A stretch of 64,000 bases of DNA from Dendronephthya gigantea (GCF_004324835.1 NW_021163019.1:248001-312000); one strand, 5' to 3'; positions 33,035-44,587 are shown, counted from the first letter of the stretch. The notes: generated by a model not told the origin, from the sequence alone. Numbers and translations: made by a program.

Positions 33035-36000
33035 TTACAGGGGTTTAATTACACCAGTTGCGTATCTCCTTTTTTCAATCATCTGTGGCAGTTCTTTCCA
33101 ACCATCGCCACCAATGGTGAAAGATTCCACTGAATCGAGAAATCCCTGCTCTCTATTGTGTCCACCGAACACAAAAATGACGTCATTCATCATTACAGCA
33201 AAGCAGCGGCTCCTTTTGTAAATCATGGGTGGAAGTATCTCACATCGTCCGGTGTCAGTGTCTAACATGAATACATCATTTAATGCCCGATTATTCCTAT
33301 CACAGCCGCCAACAACTAGAATCATATTACGCCATGTTACTGTTGACATAAAACAAACAGGCCGAGGCAACGATGGACATGGCTTGAACACATTCTCAAT
33401 CAAATCATACACAACAACGCTGTCACGAGCATCTTTACTATGGCCTGTTGTTGACCCGCCTAAGATATATAGTTTTCCATTAATAAGTTCTGCTCTGTGA
33501 TCACTTATTGGCACAATCATTCTTGTCAGCAGCTTGGTTGTATAAGGTGGGGTGAGAGCAATCTCGTAAATGGCATTCGATGAAGCTCTTTCATTCCAGT
33601 TTAGTCCACCAACTGCATATAGTTTTCCCTCATAAACTATGACGTCGTGACCAGATAATTTGACAGGCAGTTTACCATCAAACATGGTCCATCGCAAAGG
33701 ATGTTGGTTAGTCTTCAATATTTCGATTAAATCCGTTCCTGTTTTACCAACGTAGCCACCAACGACGAGAACATTGCGGTTGTAAACACACGATACCGAT
33801 GATGCTCGAGGATGATTTAATTGTGGTAGCTCAGTTGACCTTCCTTCTACTATGCTGTATTTCTCGACTGTATTTAATACCTGGTCACTTCCTGGCCCAC
33901 ACCGACCACCAATAATAATAACATCTTCATTGGTTACTGGACCTGTGTGATCTATAGCGCTAGCACCATTCTTGCTTGTATTATCTGCTTGAAAGCCCTG
34001 GTTCATCATCGTAATTATTTTCTCAAACTCTTTTCGCATCTCTTTCATACTTTCCTAGTTTAAAAATAAAGTAATCTAACCACGCTAATTGATGCATAAT
34101 GTCGTGCCGCCGAACAGCGAGATTTGCTGCATGGATTTTAAATAATCAAAAATTATTAAACAGCCCTTCCGTCTCTATTTTCTCATTAATTAAGGAAAAA
34201 AAGGTTAATATCTAAACAAATACTTGTTTGTTTTGAACTTGAACGATATATTTCAGCCTTCGAAAAACCATGGGTGATTAAATTTATTTTCGCGTCCATT
34301 TAATTTGCCTTAAATGAGAGCAATGAATAACTTGTCTTACCATCATTTCATCCTGGTTTCTTTCCATTCCAGTCATTTGAACATTCGTTTGATCCTGATA
34401 TTTCTTAATTTCATCCACATTTTTCTGATTAGAAAAAATTGTTAACAGATATAATATATAGTATGGTACACGTCTTTTGTTTCGACCGCCCATACTTACC
34501 GAAAAAACGTTCAAGTAAATACATACCATTGATTTTTTGGCACCAATTCAATGGATCCCACTGATTTAAAGCAGGTAATAAATGAAAAGATTAATCATAC
34601 CTTAATTTCATCCAGTTTTGTGTTCATTTCATCCTGATATTTTTTCATGTCATCGTGATTTCTCTTAATTTGATTCTGATTTATTTTCATTGCAGACATT
34701 TGAACATTCGTTTCATCTTGGCGTGCTTTAAGATCATCCAAATTTTTCTAAACCGAAGTTTAAGTAGTGAAGAAATATCTTAATAATTTAGGTTGGTCTT
34801 TTTTGCAATAATTTGTGGAAATTATTAATATTACGTTTCATTAATCGATTTAACTTTCACTCGATCATAATTATCAAAAATATGTTTAAGTAAGTACACA
34901 ATTAAGTTTTATGATAAAAATTCAGTTTATCATAATTCCAAGCCATTCTTCTCCACAGAGGCTTTTGTGTGAGAAGTTTTAAAATAGGCAGGGGATGGAC
35001 GAGCAGTATTCGTTGAAAAGCCATATAATGTGCCACATGATATTCGTATTAAAAACCTTTTCCAGGAGACAGTTTTGCGAAATATAAGAGAAAACATACT
35101 CCGAAAATAAACATCTTGTAAACTCAAGATATATGAGTTGTTAAAAAACAAGACACAATATTCAAGGTGATATTTCGACTCTATTTCAAAGTCATGCATA
35201 TAGTGATACAGTCTAAGGAAAAACTATAAGTTCCTTTGATGCCTTTATGCCAAAAAAATCAAAATGACTCTAGTTAAAGGGTTAAAATGACTCTTTACAG
35301 GTGTCAACCCAAAATGAGTCAAAATGACTCTCTTCAAGGTGTCGTCCTGGGGTCAAGAAAACGACTCCTTTGAAGGAGTCAAAATGACTCTTTTGAATTA
35401 ACAGTGCAATCGAGGTTATTGACTATAATGAACGATTTCGATAGCGATAAGAAGGAAATTGAGCGCTCTTCTCATATATGAGTTTCGGTATTAAACTATG
35501 ATAGTTTTGGTCGAAATTAAACTTCCAAATTTGCATCAAATGTCAAAGGCAAAAATTTATTTACCATGCACGACCGAAGGAAACATTAATTGGAAACCCG
35601 AGTTAGGTCGGAGTACCATGAAACATCGCGACATCAGAATTTTTTTAAGTCGCACGTGAACCGCTTTCGACTAATAAAACGCTACGAACATAAAATTTTG
35701 ACGAGTGGTACATACTGAACTAATGAAGTCTCGCTTTACGTGTAATTAACATATGTTGAAATGTTAATTTAACATCGGAATGGCTATGAAGTTGGTCTTA
35801 ACCTCTAGAGCTATTGGCTATCAGTTATATAAGTCTGCGCGCATTTGCATATTCTGTTGTAAACAACATCTTTCTTTGGTCGTTAACGGGTGTTCTCCGT
35901 TGAATTTAAATATTCATCGTACTGTAGGGCCCCTGTCCTAATTATATTATTACCTAATAATCACGCGTGGGACTCGCGAGACAATGGCGTTGCTTCGAGC

Positions 36001-36977
36001 ACATGGAAAGAAACGTTTGTCATATTTAGTTCACAGTTGATTCGTAATTAAATACATATCTTTTACAATCGTTATGGTCAATCTGTGAAGGGAAGGGCAG
36101 TGACAGTATTAGTTGCTTTCACCTAATTATATCTCTCCATAGGAACGCAATATCTTAGAAACATTATTAGAAACATTAAATCAATAATAGAAACATTACA
36201 TCGCAGAGACTTCTCCAATTTCATTTCTCAACCCGCGCCTGCCCGACCACCGCCGGCCTGCCCGCTATTCAAAGCAATAAATGACTGGAATATTCGTTTT
36301 ACCTTAATTTCATTTCCTCTTCTCTGCATTTCATCCTGTCTTCCTTTCATTGCAGTCATTTGATCAATCGTTACATCCAGACTTGCTTTAATTTCGTTCA
36401 CATTGTTCTAAGTGAAAGTAGAATTGTTTTCAAGATTCTGAGATGTTATGTATATCTACTTAGATTTTTTTTCTAGGATCTGACTCACCTTGATATCTTT
36501 ACAGTCGTGACATTTGGCGATTCTGTAGTGACAAAGATCTTTCTCGTGAGCTTCAATGTCTCTTCTATTGATCTCTGTTTCACATCCTTCGTTACGACAC
36601 ATAGCAGGAGCATATCCACATTCCTTGACATGTCTTGGGAGATTCTCCAGACGGACGTAGTCAGGACATCCTCGATCATGATTATCACACTTGATTTTAA
36701 GGTCGTCCAAATAATTCTTCAGAAATCCTGTTGGTCGTCTCAAGGTTTCTTCATTCAGAGGATATCTGCAAACTGGACATGTTTGAGAGTTTTGAACGAG
36801 ATCACAGTCGAGATGTCGTGATATATGAGCGAAACAGAATATATGATCTTTGTGTTGGCAAAGTCTAGGATCCTTTGGAACTTCCTGACAAATGGAACAA
36901 AGTAGATCTTCTCTGACACCTTCTTGAAAACGATTTACGTCATAACCTTGAAAATCTTCTTCCCATTTTTCTGCCAT
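33035..36977 (-). CDS. RING / TRAF-zf / coiled-coil / kelch protein, five exons, 614 aa
   Basis: The exons, all phase 0, are 36977-36489 (163 aa), 36407-36303 (35), 34747-34601 (49), 34424-34341 (28) and 34054-33035 (339 plus stop), with GT/AG borders. Exon 1 from MAEKWEEDFQGYDVNRF carries a RING finger (CSICQEVPKDPRLC, then CPVCRYPL) and TRAF-type fingers (KCDNHDRGCPDYV, VKECGYAPAMC, CHYRIAKCHDC). Exons 2-4 are coiled-coil repeats of one type (N-V/L-D-E-I-K ... Q-D-x-T-N-V-Q-M-T-x-M). Exon 5 holds about six kelch repeats with GG turns (IIGGRC, VVGGYV, AVGGLN, ILGGST, VVGGCD, VFGGHN). It is a paralogue of the intronless gene at 5133-6734, with the same start motif (QGYD) and the same order. 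Predicted E3 ligase or adaptor with a beta-propeller substrate platform. The chosen ATG aligns with the paralogue. An upstream in-frame ATG at 37037 would add 20 residues. Confidence 0.92.
34425..34600 (-). other. intron between coiled-coil exons
   Basis: A 176-bp intron between the second and third coiled-coil exons, with donor GTATGATT and acceptor CTAATCAG. The intron on the other side (34748-36302) is long and carries the AAAATGACTC cassette. Confidence 0.7.
35250..35405. repeat. word-swarm cassette, word AAAATGACTC
   Basis: Within about 155 bp the word AAAATGACTC (or GAGTC complement) appears about eight times at 10-35 bp spacing, and the array ends in GAATTAACAGTGCAA. It lies inside the long intron of the second RING-kelch gene. 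Confidence 0.75.
35406..36302. other. remainder of the long intron of the RING-kelch gene
   Basis: No exon or repeat recognised. Near 36225-36262 is a short GC-rich stretch of CCGCC/CCTGCCCG words. Confidence 0.45.
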
Positions 36978-37911
36978 GGATGTGATCTCTGCTCGGTAGA
37001 GTCTCTGCGCTTTAGTACCTCTTGACAAACAAAACAAGATGCATCATTTCAGACTTCACGTTGCAGATACTGGTCTCATTACTTTGTAACTCTGTCTTCT
37101 TGTGAGTCGGGATTTAATCTGGCGCTAGGATTTCATCAAGATCTTATTCAATTCTATATGATTACATTTAAACTTAATCTAGTTCTAATATTTTAATCAA
37201 AGCTTGACTCTGCTCTAAGCTTGATGAAAGACTTCAGGGCTGATGAACCCTGATTTGAGAGAAAACAGTCAAAAATTCTTATCTGCCGAATAAATTTTCC
37301 AAATTTTTTTTAATCTGGACATATGTTTAAAAAACCCTTGATCCGCCCATGTGGTCAGCGTTGTTAATTAATGTCTACCTACACCAAAGCCTGATCTTTG
37401 TTTAATCGTCGTAAACATGTCAAGTTAGCTAAAGTAATATAAAGTTTCTGTGTGTGTGCAATCAACAATGACCGATATAAACACAGGAAATAAAGACAAA
37501 TCAGTTGATTCCGGACTAACCCTAATCAGCAAAAATGACTTGTTAACGACAATAACGACGTACCTGTAGGGTTTGATCAAAACCTAATTTAGTTCTATGT
37601 TTATTAGAACTTTTCAGGCCTGTATTGTTTAATTTAGAACATTTGGACAGACATACAAGGCAAAATGGTTATATACATCAGATAAGACAGTTTATTTACA
37701 ACTTGCGTGATAGCGTTTATGGAATGAAAGCAAAAATTCAAACTAGCAACCTTCAGATATCTAGTCCACTAATCTACCTGTTGAACTATCAACCTAGAGA
37801 TTGATGATTTTTTTTATTACAATGTACACAAGTCTGAGTTGAATTCTCAACCACCTATACGATCATCTAATTTTCTCAACCACCTAGGATCATCTATAGT
37901 TTTCTAGGCCG
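36978..37911. other. 5' flank of the second RING-kelch gene
   Basis: Expected to hold its promoter. No TATA-type or other element can be singled out in this AT-rich stretch, and no other gene is visible. Confidence 0.4.
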
Positions 37912-38132
37912 GTTGTTCGAAAGGCGTTTAGCTTAAACGGTGGATAAGTGCAAAATGGAAAGTAGAATTATCTATTTATTGAACAATATTTCGATGTAAA
38001 TAGTTTAATTTTGAACGGAAGTACATATTATTTTATTGAATGAGGTGTATGTTCAGTCATTTCGTCATTATTGAGAATATTTCAATTTCTAGATTCATCC
38101 ACTTTAGGCTAAACGCACTTCGAACCACCGGT
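37912..38132. mobile_element. 221-bp MITE with GGTTGTTCGAA ends
   Basis: The left arm CCGGTTGTTCGAAAGGCGTT followed by TAGCTTAAACGGTGGAT is complementary to the right arm ATCCACTTTAGGCTAAACGC followed by ACTTCGAACCACCGG. The interior is AT-rich and non-coding. Related words at 90-125 indicate a second, partial copy. Confidence 0.7.
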
Positions 38133-38754
38133 GCTAGCTCTATATGTTCAACACTCTGATCCGCTAAAATTGGCAGCGAGCTTTAAGATTTATATTATAT
38201 TTAGTTTGAAGAGTCTACAAGTCTACTGCACTACCTGATTACCTCAGTATCAATCTACAGACATAGCACAACAAACCGCAAACGTTTCAAACGTAATTTA
38301 AAAATGAAACTTACCAGTTGGGCTCAACGGTGTCAATGGTATTATTTTTGTTTTTTTAAGACAACTTCTTAACACGTCGTGATGTTTATTATTCAAAATA
38401 TCGCGTGATTTTGATAGAAATCTTTGACCTTTGTACTCCTTATCAGAGAGTTTTTCCGTTTCACAATATAATTCGCAATTCAAATGAGGTTACGCATTAG
38501 TGTTGGAATTTTTTTTATAAAATAACACGTAGCTATATAATAGATCAATGTAAAAAAAAAACAAATGAATGACCAATACATTATTCGCAACATTATTTCG
38601 CAACAACAGTACTCTGGTCAGTTCATTGTGAACAAATGTTAATTTTCAGCTAATTGAAAAAAACAAAATTCTAAAAGTCTTATTCCACTAATTGCATGCT
38701 ATTATATAGGAAAACTAATATTATCATTCAACATAAAATTATAGCGATAATGTT
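38133..38754. other. nothing recognised
   Basis: AT-rich, no gene or repeat identified. Confidence 0.4.
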
Positions 38755-39004
38755 TACACCAAAGTGGTGCTTTATTACACAAGAACGGTGTTTATTTACC
38801 GACTTTTGACGTAAATTTACGCCAAAGAAGAATTACTTTAGCTATACACTTAACCGGTGTTGAGAAAACACAATATTGGTGTAATACTAATAATACACCT
38901 CGGCGGGTAAATTTGCACTTTGTGGGTGTAATATACTGATTTCCACCAAAATTGTGTGTATTTAAACTTATTCGGTGTTTGTCGGACACTTCGAAATTTA
39001 GAGT
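38755..39004. repeat. word-swarm cassette, word ACACC / GGTGT
   Basis: About ten copies of GGTGT(T/A) or (T/A)ACACC occur in 245 bp in both orientations, among them TTTACACCAAAGTGGTGC and CGGTGTTTGTCGGACAC. The right edge reads AAATTTAGAGTGCA. Confidence 0.65.
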
Positions 39005-39130
39005 GCATATATGAAAGTCACTTTTCTTACGTGAAAATCAAATTTCATATATGAAGTTTTTCATTTCATATATGAAAATGATCATTTCATTTTTGAAACT
39101 CCTATTTCATATATGAAATGTTATGTGAAA
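39005..39130. repeat. word-swarm cassette, palindrome TTTCATATATGAAA
   Basis: Five to six copies of TTTCATATATGAA(A) or close variants (TTTCATTTTTGAAA, ACGTGAAA) sit in 120 bp, directly abutting the ACACC cassette. Each copy is itself a perfect palindrome. Confidence 0.75.
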
Positions 39131-39162
39131 TTTTTGTAAGGGGTGATCTGATTGGTCGAAGC

Positions 39163-39308
39163 CCGTGTTTGGATCAGGCCATCCAAACACGGAAATTTAA
39201 AGTTTTAAAGAAAGGCCTTGTTGTTGTTATTTTCGGTTCGTGTTTCGCGCGCTTTTCTTAACTCTCGCAACATTCCCGCGTGTTTGGATCAGGTCATCCA
39301 AACACGGA
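39163..39308. repeat. two copies of a hairpin, GTGTTTGGATCA / CCAAACAC
   Basis: CGTGTTTGGATCAGGCCATC followed by CAAACACGG occurs at about 39163-39192. Nearly the same hairpin, with GGTC for GGCC, occurs at about 39279-39308. Each forms a perfect 9-bp stem. The segment between them is about 85 bp. Confidence 0.75.
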
Positions 39309-39689
39309 AACATTAAGTAATTGTATAATAAACAAATTTGCATTGCAAGATGTTTTTTAAAGTTGTCTCGTGCGACATCGTCTTTGACATATTTCTGCTT
39401 ATGAATTCACCATGTTGCGGTAGAAATTATTAGCACCGGAGGGACATAATGAGTCGTAATAAAAAAGATTAAGTTGACGAAGTGAAAAGAAACAGGAAAG
39501 AATGTAATACATTATACAGCAAAAACTTGACATGCAAACTTTAGACTTTATGACTATTTTTGTACAGAACAATGGAAATATTATATGACTATATAATACT
39601 CGGTAATACATTCCAATAATTTCAGATGTAAGTCATTCCATAATATAATTTTAGGTCGCGCTAGCTCGACAGGAAATTGTGCAGTCTGT

Positions 39690-39852
39690 AGCGTAGCCAG
39701 CCTGTCGATTTGTCCCGCTAAGGCGCTATGCTAATATTTTATTGTTCACTGACTGTGAAAACAATAGATTATTTTCTAAAGACATGAATAGTTATAATAA
39801 CTCGAAGTTTACATAGCGGGACAAAATCGTAAGGCTGGCTATACGCAACTAT
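39690..39852. mobile_element. ~160-bp MITE
   Basis: The left arm GCGTAGCCAGCCTGTCGATT followed by TGTCCCGCTA is complementary to the right arm TAGCGGGACAAAATCGTAAG followed by GCTGGCTATACGC. AT-rich, non-coding interior. Confidence 0.65.
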
Positions 39853-39971
39853 AGTGCAGTTATAGTTTGAAATAGCGAGGGGTTATTGATATAAACTAAT
39901 TTTGGATTTTGATTTGCATTTGGAAAACATGTTCGTATGAAAATGTAATACGAACGACTATTTTGGATCTT

Positions 39972-40740
39972 TTACAGTTGCACTTCCCCAACGTTTTGTC
40001 TCAAGCCAAATTGCATTGTGTTCTCCTTAATGCTGACCCAAACCATCAACACAGTGGTATAAAATTTCTCTGTTGATCAATCGCAATATAAACACCATCT
40101 ACATCATGCACTTGACTCCCCATCTTGTAAACGACATCTCTTGCTAAGACTGTTTTATTTATTGATTGCCCTAAGTCCGGATGTGGTTGCTGCTCCGTTT
40201 TCATTTGCGTAACCCCCTGAACCCACCATCGAAGCATCGCTTACACGACCTGTCAATCCTCCTGCATGTAACACCGCTTATAACCAATTGCAGAAAAAGC
40301 AAAACACTAATCATACTGATCAATGTATGGAAACCTTCGAAAATATCTTTTTTTGATAAAAAAAAACTTTAAACCATGCCAAATAACGATTTTTCACGTA
40401 CAATGAGTACTGGACTGTTTTAGGGAAAAAACAGTTTTAAAAACATAGCGGAAGAAGATTAGAAATTCTGACTTGTCATACCTGTTGTCACCGCGCAAGC
40501 CAAATGACCATTGGAATCTGTAGCAACAGCTGATACTGTGTAACAACAGGATCCCAACCAGCCTCGTCAACGAGTAATCCCCGAATTCGAAATTCTACGA
40601 ATTTGACAAAATCCTGGTAGGAAACTTGCAAGTTTTTGGACCGCGGGGAGATCATTTGTTTCTTGTCATAAAATACGTGGAATCCTTTTTTTAGTTCCGG
40701 AAGTTTCAGAACACAAAGTAAAAAATGGTTGAAAAAGAAA
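39972..40740 (-). pseudogene. broken copy of the asparaginase gene at 51-57 kb
   Basis: Minus-strand segment 40740-40482 aligns with the fourth exon of the intact gene (KKGFHVFYDKKQMISPRSKN against [19 protein letters not shown], ending TVSAVATDSNGHLACAVTTG) and stops at donor GTATGAC. Segment 40261-39972 begins LTGRVSDASMVGSGGYANEN and continues AATTSGLG. It then needs a one-base shift (about 40158) to reach QSINKTVLARDVVYKM. It passes without an intron into VHDVDGVYIAIDQQRNF and, after another shift, the expected C-terminus (VWVSIKENTMQFGLRQN). Two exons that are separate in the intact gene are fused here, and the Gly/Asp before the catalytic Thr reads as Tyr. The N-terminal exons are absent. 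Inactive tandem duplicate. Confidence 0.8.
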
Positions 40741-41066
40741 ATAGGAACTTCATCGCGGCAGTCAAAGCTTTACAAGAGAATGAATTTGAAGGCGAGATAA
40801 GCACTTGCAACTGGCAAGATTAGAGATAATGTATGTAGCAATGATCGACATAAATCTCGATTATATTTTTTTTCAATCTTAAGATAAAGCTTACCATATA
40901 AATTATTAAAAAATAGTACAAGTTTAATCTGTAGGCATTTACATCCGAAGAAAATAACGATTGTTTCGCATATGCTAATTTATGCACATTGGATACTTGT
41001 GACGTCACAACCTGAGTTAAAGTTAAAAGGTTATAACGCGAAAAGCAAATATTTTGCACTGTGCTG

Positions 41067-41439
41067 ATGTACTGTGCTGTTTATGGATGCGCAAACGCCA
41101 GCAAAAAAAGGTTGAGAAGAAAATACATTTTTCCTCTTTCCCGAAGTCGGTTAGTGAGGAAGAAAAACGAACCGGCATCTGGATAGAATTTAGCAAGAAA
41201 AAGCTTCGTCAAAATTCACGTGTTTGTGTTCTCTACATTTTAGTCCATGCAGATGCATATATTCCATCGCATTCTCCCACATCTTGGAGTTAATAAACTT
41301 TTCTGGTAAACGCAAATTAATACCTAAACCAGATGTTCTACCAACTATGAATAGAGCACTTGATGCGGCTAAATCGGACAATCTTGTTCAGCCTTCAGAG
41401 TCAAAGATGAGACGGACAGGAATTTTGGGAAGGAAGAAA
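41067..41439 (+). pseudogene. THAP-domain exon with frameshifts
   Basis: The start MYCAVYGCANASKKR gives the first two cysteines of a C2CH THAP zinc finger. A shift near 41120 leads to FPKSVSEEEKRTGIWIEFSK and KKLRQNSR. A second shift near 41220 leads to VCSLHFSP, which supplies the last Cys and His, and on to SGKRKLIPKPDVLPTMNRAL. The C-x-x-x-x-C, F-P-K, W, C-S-x-H-F and P-T-M signature is diagnostic of THAP. The exon ends at donor GTAAGT (41440). THAP domains bind DNA in P-element-type transposases and in host regulators. With two frame breaks this copy is dead, or the assembly has indels. Confidence 0.75.
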
Positions 41440-42364
41440 GTAAGTGTATCATGATATATTCATTTATGGCCAGGTTTATATAAAATCTAAATGAAATTGT
41501 GTTTTCTCTGTGAATAATAAATCTTAAGTGGTTAGCTACTTGTTAACTATGGGCTGTTTTGTTTAAATAGGCATGAAAATCACAGAGAAAAAAAGTCAAG
41601 AGAACACAGCGGGAGCACCACTGGTCAAAGGTACACAAAGGGGAGAAATCTTTTGCCAGAAAAATATAAGAAAAACCAACTTACAGTAAGTTTAATGAAA
41701 ACACAGAATACATTAGTAATATAGTCATTTCACCTTATCTGCACAATCTCTTCACAAACAATTTTATGTTTTTATTGTTAATTTGGAATATATAGAGGAA
41801 GTGCAGCTTGAGTGTCTGAAACAAGACTTTTGGACAAGACAACGATTGACGATATACAAGGACCTAAACTTCATATGAAGCTCGCTAAAGGGCAATAAAT
41901 AAGGCTGATAACCCTGTATATATATATGTGTGTCGTAACGAAAATATAAAAACAATCATATTTCACGGGAAAAAACTAATATTGTTTTGAAAAAACAGGG
42001 GGAGAATGCTGCTGTAGCGGGCTTACGATTGAGCCTGGACAGTGGAAAATACCATGGCAAAAAGGAACCATGTGTCGTCAGCAGAGCTTCTCCTCACTGC
42101 GCAGAAGGCGATGTCCGCCATGTTTTTGCGGAAAAAAAGATGGCGGCGCAGTTGCCAAAAATGACGAGCAAGTCCTCCAGGAATCTGAATATAGCTCAGT
42201 GATAAAATCCCTTCTCGCGAGTATAGAATGCAAAAATAGTTAGCCAGACGTAGCCAGTGCAGGCTGTGTAAAATATCAAATATAATTTCATATACGTCAT
42301 TCTGCAAGTAGACATCATGTTGTAACATCTTAGCTATGTAGTTTCAAAACTTTCAGTCCACTAA
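41440..42364. other. nothing recognised
   Basis: Downstream of the THAP exon. Short frames only (41987-42202, 42023-42328) without domain character. Confidence 0.4.
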
Positions 42365-42416
42365 TTACTCCGGCGCCAGCGACGGAGTTGAAAATTCGCC
42401 CCGGTTTTGTTTTGTT

Positions 42417-42597
42417 TTTGTTTTTGTTTTTTTTGGACCAGGAACTGGTCCCTAACCGCTGCTAATCTTGTTGTTGTTGTTGTTGTTGTTGTTGTTAGGG
42501 GGCGACGCGTTTTTGTTTTTGTTTTTTTTGGACCAGGAATTGGTCCCTAACCGCTGCTAATCTTGTTGTTGTTGTTGTTGTTGTTAGGGGGCGACGC
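42417..42597 (+). repeat. ~90-bp tandem duplication with hairpin and (TTG)n
   Basis: Two adjoining units each carry TTTTTGTTTTTGTTTTTTTT, the palindrome GGACCAGGAACTGGTCC (unit 2: GGACCAGGAATTGGTCC), CTAACCGCTGCTAATC, a (TTG)n run of 8 or 5 and TTAGGGGGCGACGC. The units differ in the triplet count and two bases. Confidence 0.85.
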
Positions 42598-42890
42598 TCT
42601 TTAAAAAACCCTAAGGCTCTAGCATTACTTGTTTGATCGGAATGAAACTTGGCACAATTATTCTAAGCAATATTCCGCATCGATTGACGGAGTTCGAATT
42701 TTTACTTTTGACCTTTGAAGCAAGTTACAAGCAATTCTTGATATATTTGCAGCAAATAATATATACATATCATTAATATTCAGCCTATATATAAGTAAAC
42801 GGAAACGATTAGAAATACATTGTCCTCTCCATTGTTATAAATACAATGCAGTTCAGAAATTAAACTCGATTACGCAGTTCCTGGTCCCAA

Positions 42891-43280
42891 AGGGTGTCCC
42901 AAAAAACCCGAAAACTATTGAAATCACTCATTGTTAAAATTCGAATGCTGTGTTCACGAATTACAGCCCGTGGGGATTTAATGCAACTTATAAAATGCTA
43001 AATGCTTTGTGTTGCTAGAGAAAGGGGAATATGTCGAAGGTCATGGTCCTTGAGATGCACATTTAAATAATGTTATCCATATTTGTAAATTGTAAATATT
43101 GTTGATAAATATGATTATGCGAACAAGCAAATTTTACTGCATCATATGCATGCATAAAAATGACTACATGGCAAACATTTATACACCTATGGGTCCCAAC
43201 AGAGTGCTTAGGCATTCAAACTCTAACAATTGCATTGTTATGGGTGATTTCAATAGTTTTCGTTTTTTTTGGGACACCCT
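42891..43280. mobile_element. mariner-type MITE, ~390 bp
   Basis: Ends AGGGTGTCCCAAAAAA and TTTTTTGGGACACCCT are inverted. The arms continue as CGAAAACTATTGAAATCAC on both sides. The terminal word GGTGTCCCAAAAAA is shared with the 2.9-kb mariner-like element at 23708, which suggests mobilisation by a related transposase. Confidence 0.75.
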
Positions 43281-43907
43281 GTAGTACGATCGTTCTTGTT
43301 ATTTTTCGTCGTCGCAAGTCTGGAATGGCGCCAAATATACTAGTATTGAAAACGTGTATGTGACTGTATTTACGTCCCAGTCTTATCTCCCAAGAGTTGT
43401 GGTGCACAGCTTTGACAAATTTTCCGATGCGCGATTCGATTTCGCTCGCATGATACGGCAATTCCTCCAAGAGGAACAAATAAACCGTTCTTTTGATGCT
43501 GTTCCATTAAGTTTAGATTGAACTGGGGTAAGAATATATTTAATACATATTCTGGTCCTATTTTAATAATATCTCTGCTATTTCGCGGTTTAACAAGATG
43601 ATGTGGTCGTGTATGGGCGCGTTGACACGTCGTAGTTTGCACAGGATTGAAGATATAACATATAAGTGCGAATTCCAAAGGCAAAGTGTAAGACAAAGCG
43701 AATGTATCATGCGGTTTATTTACATTTTTGAACAATTGCATGAACTTCTTTACTTTTTAAAGTACGATGTGCTTCTGAATTTCGCGATCGAACATTTACG
43801 TTCGCAAGGTATCTAAATGCGAATATGAACTGTATTGTTTATGTTCAGAAGCTCTATATTAAAGACTGGTACATGCGCTGGAGTTAACGCCCGAACAGGC
43901 GTCTTGT

Positions 43908-44423
43908 TAATATAAAATCCTGAAATACTACAGCTCTGGTGTTAAAATCTCAATTTTTCTAAGCTACTATTTAGACAAAATGCCAAACCGCTTAGTACGA
44001 AAAATGTTAACAAAACGACAAAACAACAACAACGTACGGCTAAAATGTGTGAAAACCTCTCTGGAAAAGGCTAAAAGAATGTTAAAAATAAAAAAAACAT
44101 ACCCGAAAAACTTCTTGGTTTTTTTCTTAATCGATTTGCCGTGATTTAGATGGTAACATTAATATTTGCCATTTCATTGGCTGTTGCCCGACTGTAGGAT
44201 ATCCTTATGAGGAGTTGTTAATTGACGTATTAAAATTATAAAATAGCTTGCAGACTTTATAGTTTTTATAGTTTATTCGTTAAATTTGTTGTATTTTTGG
44301 TTTTTGATAAAGTCAATTAAGTCAAGATTAGAGATATACACCTATTTCGTGAACTCAGCGTAGTTTTTTGCTCGCGGTCCTCACGGTAAATTAGCTTTTG
44401 TAGGTACACCATGTAAGTATTTA
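43908..44423. other. nothing recognised
   Basis: AT-rich. No gene or repeat recognised. Confidence 0.4.
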
Positions 44424-44559
44424 GGATAGATAGATATAGATAGATACTCGAAATCTAATTAGAATTGCATATGTTGTGTAATATGATTGAAATGCCATGC
44501 AAATGTAATCATATGCAATTATAATTAGACTTCGAGTATCTATCTATCTATCTATCTGC
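44424..44559. repeat. 136-bp inverted repeat with GATA arms
   Basis: AGATAGATACTCGAAATCTA followed by ATTAGAATTGCATATG is complementary to CATATGCAATTATAATTAGA followed by CTTCGAGTATCTATC. The outer arms are GATA/TATC tetranucleotide runs. Non-coding. Confidence 0.8.
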
Positions 44560-44583
44560 GGCCAACGTTTTTGCAAATGGGTG

Positions 44584-44587
<4 letters not shown>

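Larger units (their letters stand above)
42365..43907 (+). repeat. ~710-bp repeat, copy B, split by inserted DNA
   Basis: The outer parts (42365-42420 and about 43295-43907) match 21155-21864 in opposite orientation. The middle (about 42421-43290) is foreign. It comprises a tandemly duplicated hairpin block (42417-42597), unclassified sequence and a MITE (42891-43280). The insertion lies in the T-rich tract corresponding to the A-rich tract of copy A. Confidence 0.75.

Noticed and set aside
42023-42328. Minus-strand frame next to repeat copy B
   Set aside because: No domain, splice signals or similarity to neighbours.
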